Positions 18,568 to 27,607 of a DNA stretch of 64,000 nucleotides are shown here, one piece after another. Numbering within the stretch: position 1 is the stretch's first letter; each line of letters begins with the position of its first letter. The position numbers and the translations under genes are program-made. The DNA is from Variovorax paradoxus (GTDB lineage Bacteria > Pseudomonadota > Gammaproteobacteria > Burkholderiales > Burkholderiaceae_C). The stretch covers positions 5,105,501 through 5,169,500 of the forward strand of contig NZ_CP091716.1 of assembly GCF_022009635.1 (NCBI RefSeq), read 5' to 3'. The notes under the pieces are model-generated. The model ran no database searches. It saw nothing but the letters and a program-made list of their open reading frames with translations, and had not been told where the DNA came from.

Positions 18568-19779
18568 ATGTCATTCACTCATCCAAATCCCTCTCCTCCC
18601 AGGGCCCGGCTTCCGCTGTCCGGCCTGCTCGCGCTGGCGGCCGCCAGCTTCATCACCATCCTCACGGAGGCCATGCCGGCCGGCCTGCTGCCGCAGATCG
18701 GCGCGAGCCTGGCCGTCACGCCCGCGCTGGTCGGCCAGCTGGTGACCGTCTACGCGCTCGGCTCGCTGGTGGCGGCCATTCCGCTGGTGGCGTTCACGCG
18801 CGGCTGGCGGCGGCGTCCGCTGCTGATGCTGGCCATCGGCGGCTTCGCGATCGTCAACACGGTCACCGCGCTGTCCCACAGCTACCCGCTGACGCTGGCC
18901 GCGCGCTTCTTTGCCGGCGTGTTCGCCGGGCTGCTCTGGGCGCTGGTGGCCGGGCATGCCGGCCGCATGGTGCCGCCCTCGATGCAGGGCCGCGCGATCG
19001 CGGTGGCCATGCTGGGCGCGCCGCTGGCGCTGTCGCTGGGCATTCCGGCGGGCACGCTGCTGGGCACCGGCGTGGGCTGGCGTCCGGCGTTCCTGGTGAT
19101 GTCGGCGCTGTCGGTGCTGCTGCTCGGCTGGGTGCGCTGGCAGGTGCCCGACTTCCCGGGCCAGGAGGCCGGCCGCCGCCAGAGCGTGAAGCGGGTGTTC
19201 CTGCTGCCGGGCGTGCGGCCGGTGCTGGGGGTGATGCTGGCCTTCGTGCTGGCGCACAACATCCTCTACACGTACATCGCGCCGTTCCTGGCGCACGCCG
19301 GGCTGGGCGCGCGGGTCGACCTGGTGCTGCTGGTGTTCGGCACGGCCTCGCTGGCGGGCATCTGGGTCACGGGCGTGCTGATCGACCGCTGGCTGCGCGA
19401 GTTGGTGCTGGCGAGCACGGCGGTCTTCGGGCTGACGGCGCTGCTGCTGGGCACCGCAGCGGGCTCCACGGCGGCGGTATACGTGGGCGTGGCGATCTGG
19501 GGGCTGGCGTACGGCGGCGCGGGCACGCTGTTCCAGACGGCCTCGGCGCAGGCGGCCGGCGAGTCGGCGGACGTGGCGCAGTCGATGGTGGTCACGGTGT
19601 GGAACATCGCCATCGCGGGCGGCGGGCTGCTCGGCGGACTGCTGCTGCAGGGCGGCGGCGCGGGGGCGCTGCCGTGGTCGCTGCTGGTGTTGCTGGTGCC
19701 GGCGCTGTGGCTGACCTGGCGGGCGGGCGCGCACGGCTTTCCGGGGTCGCGCGGTGTCGCCGGTGCGACAGCGCGCTGA
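18568..19779 (+). CDS. MFS transporter, AraJ-like drug or sugar exporter
   Basis: A 403-residue inner-membrane protein starting MSFTHPNPSPPRARL, with twelve predicted membrane helices. The first helix contains TEAMPAGLLP, a variant of the motif shared by AraJ/YdhP and chloramphenicol exporters; GWRRRPLLML is the loop 2-3 motif. It probably uses the proton gradient for export. Start choice rests on the first hydrophobic helix; an upstream frame antisense to the LysR gene was rejected. Likely controlled by the divergent LysR. Confidence 0.88.
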   Translation: MSFTHPNPSPPRARLPLSGLLALAAASFITILTEAMPAGLLPQIGASLAVTPALVGQLVTVYALGSLVAAIPLVAFTRGWRRRPLLMLAIGGFAIVNTVTALSHSYPLTLAARFFAGVFAGLLWALVAGHAGRMVPPSMQGRAIAVAMLGAPLALSLGIPAGTLLGTGVGWRPAFLVMSALSVLLLGWVRWQVPDFPGQEAGRRQSVKRVFLLPGVRPVLGVMLAFVLAHNILYTYIAPFLAHAGLGARVDLVLLVFGTASLAGIWVTGVLIDRWLRELVLASTAVFGLTALLLGTAAGSTAAVYVGVAIWGLAYGGAGTLFQTASAQAAGESADVAQSMVVTVWNIAIAGGGLLGGLLLQGGGAGALPWSLLVLLVPALWLTWRAGAHGFPGSRGVAGATAR

Positions 19780-19835
19780 CGCCCGCGGCTTTGATGCTCG
19801 GGGCGCATTGAAACGGCGCCGATAAATCATCAATG

Positions 19836-19864
19836 GCTTTGGCCGTCGGGGCGCCTGCCAAAGC
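19836..19864. promoter_or_regulatory. Inverted repeat between two MFS genes
   Basis: GCTTTGGC (19836-19843) and GCCAAAGC (19857-19864) are perfect complements with a 13-base loop. There is no T-run, so an operator ahead of the MFS gene at 19892 or a weak transcription barrier are both possible. Confidence 0.35.
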
Positions 19865-19891
19865 AGCCATGTCGCTACATTCGACGCCATC

Positions 19892-21115
19892 ATGCAAACG
19901 CCAGCCCGCACTCTTTCGATCAAGCAAGTCCTCTTCTGCGGGGCGATGATCGTCACGCTCTCCATGGGCATCCGCCACGGCTTCGGCCTCTGGCTGCAGC
20001 CCATCACGCAGGCGCAGGACTGGAACCGCCAGACCTTCTCGTTCGCGCTGGCCATCCAGAACCTCTCGTGGGGCATCTTCGGCGTGTTCGCGGGCATGCT
20101 GGCCGACCGCTTCGGCGCGTTCCGGGTGCTGATCGGCGGCTCGGTGTTCTATGCGCTGGGGCTGTTCGGCATGGCGCATTCGCCGACGCCGCTGCTGTTC
20201 ACGCTGAGCGCTGGCGTGCTGATCGGCGCCGCGCAGGCGGGATCGACCTACGCGGTGATCTACGGCGTGATCGGGCGGCAGATTCCGGCCGAGCGGCGCT
20301 CCTGGGCCATGGGCGTGGCGGCGGCGGCCGGCTCGTTCGGGCAGTTCCTGATGGCGCCCATCGAGGGCCGGCTGATCGGCCACCTGGGCTGGCAGACGGC
20401 GCTGGCCGTGGTGGCGGTGCTGGTGCTGGTCATCATCCCGCTGGCCTTCGGACTGCGCGAGCCGAAGACCGAGGCGCTCGCAGGCCACCGCGACCAGTCG
20501 GTGCTGCAGGCCGTGGGCGAAGCCTTTCGCTACCCCAGCTTCGGGCTGCTGATGGCGGGGTATTTCGTCTGCGGCTTCCAGCTGGCGTTCATCGGCATCC
20601 ACATGCCGACCTACCTGCGCGACAAGAGCCTGCCGGCCGACGTGGCCGGCTATGCGCTGGCGCTGATCGGGCTGTGCAACGTGTTCGGCACCTACACGGT
20701 CGGGCTGCTGGGGCAGACGCTGGCCAAGCGCAAGATCCTGGCGGCGATCTATTTCGCGCGGGCGGTGTCGATCGCGCTGTTTCTGCTGGCGCCGATTTCG
20801 CCGATGAGCGTGTACGTGTTCTCGGCCGCGATGGGCTTCCTGTGGCTGTCCACCGTGCCGGCGACCAACGCCATCGTGGCGGGCATCTTCGGCGTGGCGC
20901 ATCTGTCGATGCTCAGCGGCTTCGTGTTCCTGAGCCACCAGGTCGGCTCGTTCCTGGGCGTTTGGCTGGGCGGCTACCTGTACGACACCACGGGCAGCTA
21001 CGACATCGTCTGGTACATCGCCATCGCGCTGGGCGTGTTCGCGGCACTGATCAACCTGCCGGTGAAGGAAAACGCCATCGCACGGGCGCCCCGGCCCTTG
21101 GGCGCGGCAGGCTGA
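19892..21115 (+). CDS. MFS transporter, oxalate/formate or monocarboxylate-like
   Basis: A 407-residue, twelve-helix inner-membrane protein starting MQTPARTLSIKQVL. The first helix SMGIRHGFGLWLQPI and the following DWNRQTFSFALAIQNL resemble the OFA/monocarboxylate porter branch of the major facilitator family. GMLADRFGAFRV is the loop 2-3 motif. No neighbouring metabolic gene indicates a substrate. Confidence 0.88.
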   Translation: MQTPARTLSIKQVLFCGAMIVTLSMGIRHGFGLWLQPITQAQDWNRQTFSFALAIQNLSWGIFGVFAGMLADRFGAFRVLIGGSVFYALGLFGMAHSPTPLLFTLSAGVLIGAAQAGSTYAVIYGVIGRQIPAERRSWAMGVAAAAGSFGQFLMAPIEGRLIGHLGWQTALAVVAVLVLVIIPLAFGLREPKTEALAGHRDQSVLQAVGEAFRYPSFGLLMAGYFVCGFQLAFIGIHMPTYLRDKSLPADVAGYALALIGLCNVFGTYTVGLLGQTLAKRKILAAIYFARAVSIALFLLAPISPMSVYVFSAAMGFLWLSTVPATNAIVAGIFGVAHLSMLSGFVFLSHQVGSFLGVWLGGYLYDTTGSYDIVWYIAIALGVFAALINLPVKENAIARAPRPLGAAG

Positions 21116-21133
21116 TTGCGTATAAAGAACGCC

Positions 21134-21274
21134 ATGACGCCACGAATGCGCCACCACATCGTCCACGCCGGCTGGCTCGCGGCCGCGATGGTGGTGCTGG
21201 GCGGCGTGTTCGCGATGTACGTGCATCCGGACTTTCTCGTGACGCTGGTGGACCAGATCTGGTCCTGCTTCTGA
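21134..21274 (+). CDS. Small single-span membrane protein
   Basis: A 46-residue frame starting MTPRMRHHIVHAGWL with one hydrophobic helix (residues about 13-30), then HPDFLVTLVDQIWSCF. It begins 18 bases after the MFS stop and ends 25 bases before the methyltransferase. The pattern of a short amphipathic tail ending in WSCF looks like a conserved small protein rather than noise, but I cannot name it. Confidence 0.55.
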   Translation: MTPRMRHHIVHAGWLAAAMVVLGGVFAMYVHPDFLVTLVDQIWSCF

Positions 21275-21299
21275 CTCCCCCTTTCCTCCTCGATCCGCC

Positions 21300-21869
21300 A
21301 TGAAAGATGCAGCCACTGCGCACGGCTCGGGCGCGCCTTCCGAATGGATCGTCCGCTGGTCGCACCTGCTCGCACCAGATGCCAGCGTGCTCGACGTGGC
21401 CTGCGGGTCGGGGCGGCACATGCGCTGGTTCGCGGGGCGCGGACACACGGTGACGGGTGTCGACCGCTCGCCGGAGGCCGTGGCGGCTGCCAGCGCCTTC
21501 GGCCGCGTGGTCGAGGCCGACATCGAATCGGGCCCCTGGCCGTTCGCCGGCCAGGTTTTCGGCGGCGTGGTCGTCACGCACTACCTCTGGCGCCCACGCA
21601 TGGCCGACATCGTGGCCGCGGTGGCGCCGGGCGGCGTGCTGCTGTACGAGACCTTCGCCTCGGGCAACGAGACCGTAGGCAAGCCCTCGCGGCCCGACTT
21701 CCTGCTGCAGCCGGGCGAGCTGCTCGCCGCCTGCGCCGGCCTGCGGGTGGTGGCCTACGAAGACGGTTTCGAGGCCGATCCGGCCCGCTTCGTCCAGCGC
21801 ATTGCCGCCGTCCGGGAGGCCGGAAACGCCCCGGGCCAGCCGCCCCGCCGCCTCCTTAAGGGAAACTGA
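21300..21869 (+). CDS. Class I SAM-dependent methyltransferase
   Basis: A 189-residue cytoplasmic enzyme. VLDVACGSGRHM (residues about 30-41) is motif I binding S-adenosylmethionine, VTGVDRSPEAV motif II with the acidic ribose ligand, and VEADIESGPWPF motif III. The size and pattern are close to TehB/UbiG-like small methyltransferases. The substrate is unknown. It ends 78 bases before dapA. Confidence 0.85.
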   Translation: MKDAATAHGSGAPSEWIVRWSHLLAPDASVLDVACGSGRHMRWFAGRGHTVTGVDRSPEAVAAASAFGRVVEADIESGPWPFAGQVFGGVVVTHYLWRPRMADIVAAVAPGGVLLYETFASGNETVGKPSRPDFLLQPGELLAACAGLRVVAYEDGFEADPARFVQRIAAVREAGNAPGQPPRRLLKGN

Positions 21870-21908
21870 GGGGGCCGGGGGGCGTGTTTCCGCGGGCCCC
21901 GGAGTAAG

Positions 21909-21914
21909 TAGAAT
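21909..21914 (+). promoter_or_regulatory. Possible -10 box for dapA
   Basis: TAGAAT, 33 bases before the TTG start of dapA. No clear -35 was found upstream in the GC-rich stretch, so this is tentative. Confidence 0.25.
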
Positions 21915-21947
21915 CGGCGCTTTCGTCCACCGACAAAGAGATTCCCC

Positions 21948-22838
21948 TTGGAGCAACTGACAGGCAGCATCGTCGCGCTCGTCACGCCGATGCACGACGA
22001 CGGCAGTGTCGATTACCCCGCCCTGCGGCGGCTCATTGACTGGCACATCGAAGAAGGCACCGACTGCCTCGGCGTGGTCGGGACCACCGGCGAATCGCCG
22101 ACGGTCGATGTCGAAGAACACTGCGAAATCATCCGCGTCTCGGTCGAACAGGCCAAGGGCCGCGTTCCCGTGATGGCCGGCTGCGGCGCCAACTCCACCA
22201 AGGAAGCCATCGAGCTCGCCAAGTTCGCCAAGGGCGTGGGCGCGGACTCCCAGCTCCAGGTCGTGCCGTACTACAACAAGCCCACGCAAGAGGGCCAGTA
22301 CCAGCACTTCAAAGCCATCGCCGAGGCCGTGGGCGACCTGCCCATCGTGCTCTACAACGTGCCAGGCCGCACCGTCGCCGATATGGCGCACGACACCGTG
22401 CTGCGCCTGGCGCAGGTGCCCGGCATCATCGGCATCAAGGAAGCCACCGGCAACATCGAGCGGGCCCAGTGGCTCATCCGCGATGTGCCCAAGAACTTCG
22501 CCGTGTATTCCGGCGACGATCCGACCGCCGTTGCGCTCATGCTGTGCGGCGGCCAGGGCAACATCAGCGTCACGGCCAACATCGCGCCGCGCAAGATGCA
22601 CGAGCTGTGCGTGGCCGCGCTGGCTGGCGACGTCAAGCGTGCCATGCAGATCCAGTTCGAACTGATGCCGCTGCACCGCAACCTGTTCGTCGAGCCCAAC
22701 CCGATCCCGCTCAAGTGGGCCATGTCCAGGCTCGGCCTGTGCGGTGGCGCGCTGCGGCTGCCGCTCACCGAACTGGGTGAAGCCAGCCGTCCGGCGGTCG
22801 AGGGTGCCCTGCGCGCCACCGGCCTGCTCAAGAACTGA
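21948..22838 (+). CDS. dapA: 4-Hydroxy-tetrahydrodipicolinate synthase
   Basis: A 296-residue enzyme of lysine and diaminopimelate synthesis that condenses pyruvate with aspartate semialdehyde. The Schiff-base Lys164 lies in [10 protein letters not shown]; Tyr136 (VLYNVPGRT) and the GTTGES loop (Thr46, Thr47) complete the proton relay. Translation begins at TTG ([15 protein letters not shown]) with AAAGAG upstream; no ATG or GTG nearby gives the known N-terminus. It leads the dapA-bamC-MBL set that is common in Burkholderiales. Confidence 0.96.
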   Translation: MEQLTGSIVALVTPMHDDGSVDYPALRRLIDWHIEEGTDCLGVVGTTGESPTVDVEEHCEIIRVSVEQAKGRVPVMAGCGANSTKEAIELAKFAKGVGADSQLQVVPYYNKPTQEGQYQHFKAIAEAVGDLPIVLYNVPGRTVADMAHDTVLRLAQVPGIIGIKEATGNIERAQWLIRDVPKNFAVYSGDDPTAVALMLCGGQGNISVTANIAPRKMHELCVAALAGDVKRAMQIQFELMPLHRNLFVEPNPIPLKWAMSRLGLCGGALRLPLTELGEASRPAVEGALRATGLLKN

Positions 22839-22987
22839 GCCCCTCCCCGAAAACCCCTTTCCGACCTGCGATCTGCCTTTTCCCTGGCTGCAACAAGGTT
22901 AAGCAACCTTTTGCCCGAACCGTGCTCTGAGATGGCGGGCATAGCGGCCCACAGATAGACCGAACCATTCCAACAAGGAAGACGACG

Positions 22988-24079
22988 TTGAAGAACCTTT
23001 CGCAAATTTCGCGATATGCATTGCTGGCCACCCTGGTTGCCAGCCTCGCCGCCTGCTCCGTCCTCGAGAGCGACAAGATCGACTACAAGAGCGCCGGCAA
23101 GGCCCCGACGCTCGAAGTCCCTCCCGACCTCTCCCAACTCTCGCGCGACAACCGCTACGCCATCCCCGGCGGCGCCGTGACCGCCAACGCCTACCAGGCC
23201 GGCATTGCCAACGCCCCGGGCGTGCCCACCGCGGTGAGCAACATCGGCGACGTCAAGATGGAGCGCTCGGGCACGCAGCGCTGGATCGTCGTCAACCGCA
23301 CGCCCGAACAGCTCTGGGAGCCGGTTCGCGACTTCTGGCAGGAAAGCGGCTTCCTGCTGACCACCGACCAGCGCAACCTGGGCATCATGGAAACCGACTG
23401 GGCCGAGAACCGCGCCAAGCTGCCGCAGGACATCATCCGCGGCACGCTGGGCAAGCTGGTCGACTCGGTCTACTCGACCGGCGAACTCGACCGCTTCCGC
23501 ACCCGCCTGGAACGCACGCCCAACGGCACCGAGATCTTCATCAGCCACCGCGGCATGCAGGAGGTCTACAACAACTCCCGCCAGGACCAGACCGTGTGGC
23601 AGCCCCGCCCGAGCGATCCTGAACTCGAGACCGAATTCCTGCGCCGCCTGATGGTCAAGCTCGGCGTGTCGCAAGAGCAGTCGAAGATCCTGGCCGCCAC
23701 CACGGCACCGGCACGCACCGCCACCATCGCCAAGGTCGGCAACCAGCCGGCCGTGCAGATCAGCGAAGGCTTCGACCGCGCATGGCGCCGCGTCGGCCTG
23801 GCGCTCGACCGCACCGGCTTCACCGTGGAAGACCGCGACCGCAGCGCCGGCCTGTACTTCGTGCGCTACGTGCCGCCGAACCCCGACAAGAAGGAACCCG
23901 GCTTCTTCGGCAAGCTGTTCAGCGGCTCGAGCAAGACCGAGGCACCTCTGAAGTTCCGCATCTCGGTCAAGAGCCAGGGCGAGAGCAGCACGGTCGTGGT
24001 GCTGAACGAAGCAGGCGCGCCCGAAACGTCGGCCAACGCCGACCGCATCGTCAAGGTCATCGCCGACGACCTGAAGTAA
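22988..24079 (+). CDS. bamC: Outer membrane assembly lipoprotein BamC
   Basis: A 363-residue lipoprotein. Signal residues 1-22 end in the lipobox SLAAC with Cys23. The N-terminal stretch KIDYKSAGKAPTLEVPPDLS is the BamC region that binds BamD, and two helix-grip domains follow (about 90-200 and 245-363). It is part of the Bam complex inserting beta-barrel proteins. The start is TTG, the second in a row after dapA. 149 bases separate it from dapA and hold no gene. Confidence 0.93.
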   Translation: MKNLSQISRYALLATLVASLAACSVLESDKIDYKSAGKAPTLEVPPDLSQLSRDNRYAIPGGAVTANAYQAGIANAPGVPTAVSNIGDVKMERSGTQRWIVVNRTPEQLWEPVRDFWQESGFLLTTDQRNLGIMETDWAENRAKLPQDIIRGTLGKLVDSVYSTGELDRFRTRLERTPNGTEIFISHRGMQEVYNNSRQDQTVWQPRPSDPELETEFLRRLMVKLGVSQEQSKILAATTAPARTATIAKVGNQPAVQISEGFDRAWRRVGLALDRTGFTVEDRDRSAGLYFVRYVPPNPDKKEPGFFGKLFSGSSKTEAPLKFRISVKSQGESSTVVVLNEAGAPETSANADRIVKVIADDLK

Positions 24080-24084
24080 CCCGC

Positions 24085-24861
24085 ATGCTCCGCTTCCGAA
24101 GTCTCGGCAGCGGCAGCACGGGCAACGCCGCGCTGGTCGAAGCGACCAGCGGCGGCCGCACCTCCCGCATGTTGGTCGACTGCGGCTTCGGCCTCAAGCA
24201 GCTCGACCTGCGGCTGGCCCGCGCAGGCCTTGCCGCCAGCGACATCCATGCGGTCTTCGTCACGCACGAGCACGGAGATCACATCGGCTGCGCCCATTCC
24301 CTCTCGCGACGCAACCGCATTCCCGTGTGGATGAGCGAAGGCACGTGGCTCGCCACCGGTGGGCGCGATTTCGAGGGCCTGCTGAACATCGCGCGCGACG
24401 ACGCCGAGTTCGCGGTCGGCGACATCGGCGTGCAGCCCTTCACCGTTCCGCACGATGCGCGCGAGCCGCTGCAATTGCGTTGCACCGACGGCAATCGCAC
24501 GCTCGGCGTGCTGACAGATCTAGGCCACGCCACGGCGCATGTGCTCTCGCGGCTGAGCGGCGTGCACGCGCTGCTGCTGGAGTTCAACCACGACAGCGAC
24601 CTGCTGGCCGGCTCGGCCTATCCGGCCTTTCTCAAGCACCGTGTCGGCGGCAACTACGGACACCTGTCGAACACCGCCGCCGCGGACATCGCGCGCGCTG
24701 TGCTGCACGGCGGCCTGCGCCATGTGGTTGCGGCACACCTGAGCGAACAGAACAACCGGCCCGAGATCGTGCGCCGTCTGATGGCCGAAGCGCTCGGCGG
24801 CGATGAAGCCGAGATGCTCACCGCCAGCGCTGCCGAGGGCTCGCCCTGGCTCGACGTGTGA
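24085..24861 (+). CDS. MBL-fold metallohydrolase, YycJ/WalJ-like
   Basis: A 258-residue cytoplasmic protein starting MLRFRSLGSGSTGNAALVE, the opening typical of the YycJ/WalJ family. FVTHEHGDHIG gives the HXHXDH metal site, and DLGHAT, LEFNHDSD and HLSEQNN supply later ligands. Family members are putative 5' exonuclease-like hydrolases; activity here is inferred. It begins five bases after bamC and ends ahead of a strong terminator. Confidence 0.9.
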   Translation: MLRFRSLGSGSTGNAALVEATSGGRTSRMLVDCGFGLKQLDLRLARAGLAASDIHAVFVTHEHGDHIGCAHSLSRRNRIPVWMSEGTWLATGGRDFEGLLNIARDDAEFAVGDIGVQPFTVPHDAREPLQLRCTDGNRTLGVLTDLGHATAHVLSRLSGVHALLLEFNHDSDLLAGSAYPAFLKHRVGGNYGHLSNTAAADIARAVLHGGLRHVVAAHLSEQNNRPEIVRRLMAEALGGDEAEMLTASAAEGSPWLDV

Positions 24862-24904
24862 GACCCGGCGCGGCCTTCCTCACTCTCTCCTAATTCTCCT
24901 AATG

Positions 24905-24929
24905 AAAAACCGCCGTGAGGCGGTTTTTT
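24905..24929. terminator. Rho-independent terminator, bidirectional
   Basis: AAAAACCGCC, loop GTGA, GGCGGTTTTTT. The A-run before and T-run after let it work in both directions, between the MBL gene and the convergent lipoprotein gene. Confidence 0.9.
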
Positions 24930-24952
24930 CATGGCGATGGCAGCGGCCTTGC

Positions 24953-25258
24953 TTACTGCTGCTTCGGTGCGTCGCTGTTGTTCTTCTTCGCAGCCTTGGT
25001 GGCTGCGTCGGTCGATGACGAGTCTGCGGGAGCCGGCGTCATTGCCGATGACGAGCTGCTCGCATCGGGCGTGGCAGGGGCAGGAGTCGCGGGAGTCGCG
25101 TCGGAAGACGGTGCGGGCGCAGGAGCGGGCGCGGGTTCGGTCACGGGCGCAGGAGGCGGCGTCACGACTGCCGGCGCTGCATCCTCCTTCTTTCCGCAGG
25201 CGACGAGCGCGGCAGCGGCGATGAGCGAGGCAATCAGGACGGACGATGACTTCTTCAT
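24953..25258 (-). CDS. Low-complexity lipoprotein
   Basis: A 101-residue protein starting MKKSSSVLIASL with AGGAG seven bases upstream. Lipobox LVAC places the lipidated Cys at 21. The mature part is almost entirely Ala, Pro, Ser and Thr, with KKEDAAP at its start and a lysine-rich end, so it is disordered. No domain recognised. A longer in-frame start at 25438 would bury the signal peptide and was rejected. Confidence 0.8.
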   Translation of the reverse strand: MKKSSSVLIASLIAAAALVACGKKEDAAPAVVTPPPAPVTEPAPAPAPAPSSDATPATPAPATPDASSSSSAMTPAPADSSSTDAATKAAKKNNSDAPKQQ

Positions 25259-25352
25259 GGAATCTCCTTTGGCAATGAAGGTCTGGAACGAAAAAATTCT
25301 AGACCTGCATACCCTCACGAATATGTCTCGCGGCCGCATTCGCGGCATTGGC

Positions 25353-25853
25353 TTACAAGCCCAATGTCGATGCGGGAAACGCGGGCCGCGCGATGCGCCA
25401 GCATTCGTCGATGGACTCGCGCAGCGCGCGGCGCGCACGTGCGTCGGTGCCGCTCACGCCGCGGCTGCGCTCGGGGTCGATGCGATGCACGAACCATGTG
25501 GGCGTCCAGATGGCGCTGGGCACCTCGGAGCCCGCGGCCTTGCCGGTCGCTCGGCATTCGATGATGTGATCCCACATGCGGCGCCACGGCACGAAGCGCG
25601 CGTGGCCGCGTTCGAGAATGTCGAAGCGCTGCGCGAGCATCACGAAGCGGCGTCCGCTGCCTGACCATGCCTGCAACGCCTCGATGCTCGCGCGTTCGCC
25701 GAGCGGCCAGTCGGCAAAGTCGGGGTCGCTGAAGACGATCTCTTTCCAGCCCTCGCGCGCAGCGGCGGCCAGTGCCGTGCGCAGGATCGCATCGAAGGCC
25801 TCGCGGCCATCGAAGCGCCCTTCGCTCAGCGCTTGCGCGGCGTCGTCGTTCAT
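25353..25853 (-). CDS. Conserved hypothetical protein after RoxA-like gene
   Basis: A 166-residue protein starting MNDDAAQALSEGRFDG. It contains EIVFSDPDFADWPLGE, RRFVMLAQRFDIL and FVPWRRMWDHIIECR, with the alternation of strand and helix of a phospholipase-D-like or Rossmann-like half-domain, but no catalytic motif. Its ATG overlaps the upstream stop by four bases, so it is co-translated with the oxygenase gene. Function unknown. Confidence 0.75.
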   Translation of the reverse strand: MNDDAAQALSEGRFDGREAFDAILRTALAAAAREGWKEIVFSDPDFADWPLGERASIEALQAWSGSGRRFVMLAQRFDILERGHARFVPWRRMWDHIIECRATGKAAGSEVPSAIWTPTWFVHRIDPERSRGVSGTDARARRALRESIDECWRIARPAFPASTLGL

Positions 25854-26992
25854 TGGGCGTGCAGCCAGCCTGCCTCGCACCACTCGCCGAGCAGCGAGAG
25901 CGCTCCTTCGCTGGCACGGCCCAGTTCGCGCGGGCCGAGCGCGCGCTGGTCGGCCAGGCGGCGCATGAGCGTGGCGTCGGCCCCGCCTGCGCGGAAACTC
26001 TCGCCGTTGATGTAGATGTGCCGCGTGTCGTAGAGCATGCGCGTGCGGCGGTCGAGCGCCACGCGCTGCATGGCGTCGGGCATCTCGCCGCCTTCGTCGA
26101 ACCACACGTTGGCCTTGGGCTCGGTGAGCGACTCGCCGAGCGCGCGGTCGACGGCGTCCGCATCGCGCAGCGCGGCTTCCACGGCCTTTCGCGCGAAGCC
26201 CTGCAGCGCTGCGGGCATCTGCGCGGGCGCATCGACGGCAGGTTGCGTCGGGTCGCGGTAGCGCGCCAGCTCGGCGGGGCCGGCGTCTTCAAGGTCTTCC
26301 GAGTAGGCCTGCGCCATGCGCGCGAGCAGGTCGGCGCCCAGCTCGCCCAATGCGGACGAACGCAGGCCGATCGAGCAGGTCATGCAGTCGTCGCCCACGG
26401 CCACGCCGTCGTGGGCATAGCGCGGCGGCAGATACAGCATGTCGCCGGGCTCGAGCACGAAGGTCTGCTCGGGTTCGAAGTTCTCCAGTATCTTGAGCGG
26501 CACGCCGGGCTGCAGCCGCAGGTCGCTCTGCTTGCCGATGGACCAACGGCGCCGGCCCTGTGCCTGCAGCAGGAACACGTCGTAGCTGTCGAAATGCGCG
26601 CCCACGCCGCCGGTGTCGCTCGCGTAGCTGATCATCAGGTCGTCGAGCCGGGCATCGGGCAGAAAACGAAACTGCCGCAACAGTTCGTGCACGCCCTCGT
26701 GGTGCAGGTCGACGCCCTGCACCAGCAGCGTCCATGCCGGCTGCTTGAGCGGCGGCAGGGCACGGCGCGGCAGCGGGCCGTGCTTGAGCGACCAGCCGGC
26801 CTTGCCATGCCGGATCAGGCGGGACTCGACTTCTTCCTGTTCGGCCAGCGCGAACAACGCATTGCGCTCGATCGGTGGCACCATGGCGGGAATGGCCTGG
26901 CGAACCAGCAAAGGCTTTTTCTGCCAGTACCGCCGCATGAACTGCGCGGCGCTCAGGCCGCCGAGCAACGGCAGCGGTTGATTAATCTCCAT
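25850..26992 (-). CDS. JmjC/cupin 2-oxoglutarate oxygenase, RoxA-like
   Basis: A 380-residue protein from ATG at 26992 (MEINQPLPLLGG); an upstream in-frame TTG at 27007 would add five residues. FMRRYWQKKPLLVRQA is the usual N-terminal signature of YcfD/RoxA. Iron ligands are His133 and Asp135 in GAHFDSYD and His194 in PPRYAHDG. The family hydroxylates an arginine of ribosomal protein L16 in E. coli; that substrate is inferred here. The start is 14 bases from the divergent SlyD-like start, so the promoters must overlap coding sequence. Confidence 0.87.
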   Translation of the reverse strand: MEINQPLPLLGGLSAAQFMRRYWQKKPLLVRQAIPAMVPPIERNALFALAEQEEVESRLIRHGKAGWSLKHGPLPRRALPPLKQPAWTLLVQGVDLHHEGVHELLRQFRFLPDARLDDLMISYASDTGGVGAHFDSYDVFLLQAQGRRRWSIGKQSDLRLQPGVPLKILENFEPEQTFVLEPGDMLYLPPRYAHDGVAVGDDCMTCSIGLRSSALGELGADLLARMAQAYSEDLEDAGPAELARYRDPTQPAVDAPAQMPAALQGFARKAVEAALRDADAVDRALGESLTEPKANVWFDEGGEMPDAMQRVALDRRTRMLYDTRHIYINGESFRAGGADATLMRRLADQRALGPRELGRASEGALSLLGEWCEAGWLHAQ

Positions 26993-27006
26993 GGGAGAAT
27001 TCTGCA

Positions 27007-27531
27007 ATGGAAATCTCTGAACAATGCGTGGTCGGCTTGACCTGGACGATGAAAGACACGCTCGGCGACGTGCTGGACGTGCTCGACGAGCCGGTGGAAT
27101 TCATGGTGGGCGGCGACGATCTCTTCGAGGTGATCGAAGCGGCCCTGCAAGGCCATGAGCCCGGCGCCCGGGTGCAGTTGCAGATCGAACCCGAACAGGG
27201 CTTCGGCGACTTCAACGACCAGCTGCTCTTCCTGGAGCCCCGCTCGCTGTTCCCCGAAGGCACGGAAGAAGGCATGACCTTCGACGGCTCGGCGCTTCCC
27301 AAGGGCGTGAACGGCGACATCCCGAAGGACACGATCTACACGGTGGCCGAGATTTATCCCGACCATCTGGTGCTTGACGGCAACCATCCGCTGGCCGGCA
27401 TCGCCATACGGCTCGACATCACGGTGCGCTCGGTGCGCGAGGCAACGGAAGAAGAAGTCGGCCGCGGCACCGCGGGCACTGGCTTCTTCAAGGTCGCGCC
27501 GATGGCGCCGGGCAACGAAACGCTGCACTGA
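27007..27531 (+). CDS. FKBP-type peptidyl-prolyl isomerase, SlyD-like
   Basis: A 174-residue cytoplasmic isomerase/chaperone starting MEISEQCVVGLTWTM, with GGGAGA eight bases upstream. The FKBP half-domain EPVEFMVGGDDLFEVIEAAL, the flap insert, and VLDGNHPLAG are SlyD hallmarks. The His/Cys-rich metal-binding tail of E. coli SlyD is absent. It is followed by a strong terminator. Confidence 0.92.
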   Translation: MEISEQCVVGLTWTMKDTLGDVLDVLDEPVEFMVGGDDLFEVIEAALQGHEPGARVQLQIEPEQGFGDFNDQLLFLEPRSLFPEGTEEGMTFDGSALPKGVNGDIPKDTIYTVAEIYPDHLVLDGNHPLAGIAIRLDITVRSVREATEEEVGRGTAGTGFFKVAPMAPGNETLH

Positions 27532-27552
27532 AGGCCGCAGGCACCACCCATG

Positions 27553-27580
27553 AAAAAGCCGGGCATTGCCCGGCTTTTTT
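27553..27580. terminator. Rho-independent terminator
   Basis: AAAAAGCCGGGC, three-base loop, GCCCGGCTTTTTT: a 12-base stem with A- and T-runs. It closes the SlyD-like gene and the convergent glycine-zipper gene. Confidence 0.92.
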
Positions 27581-27607
27581 CATGCCCCGATGGGTCGGGG
27601 GAAGTGG

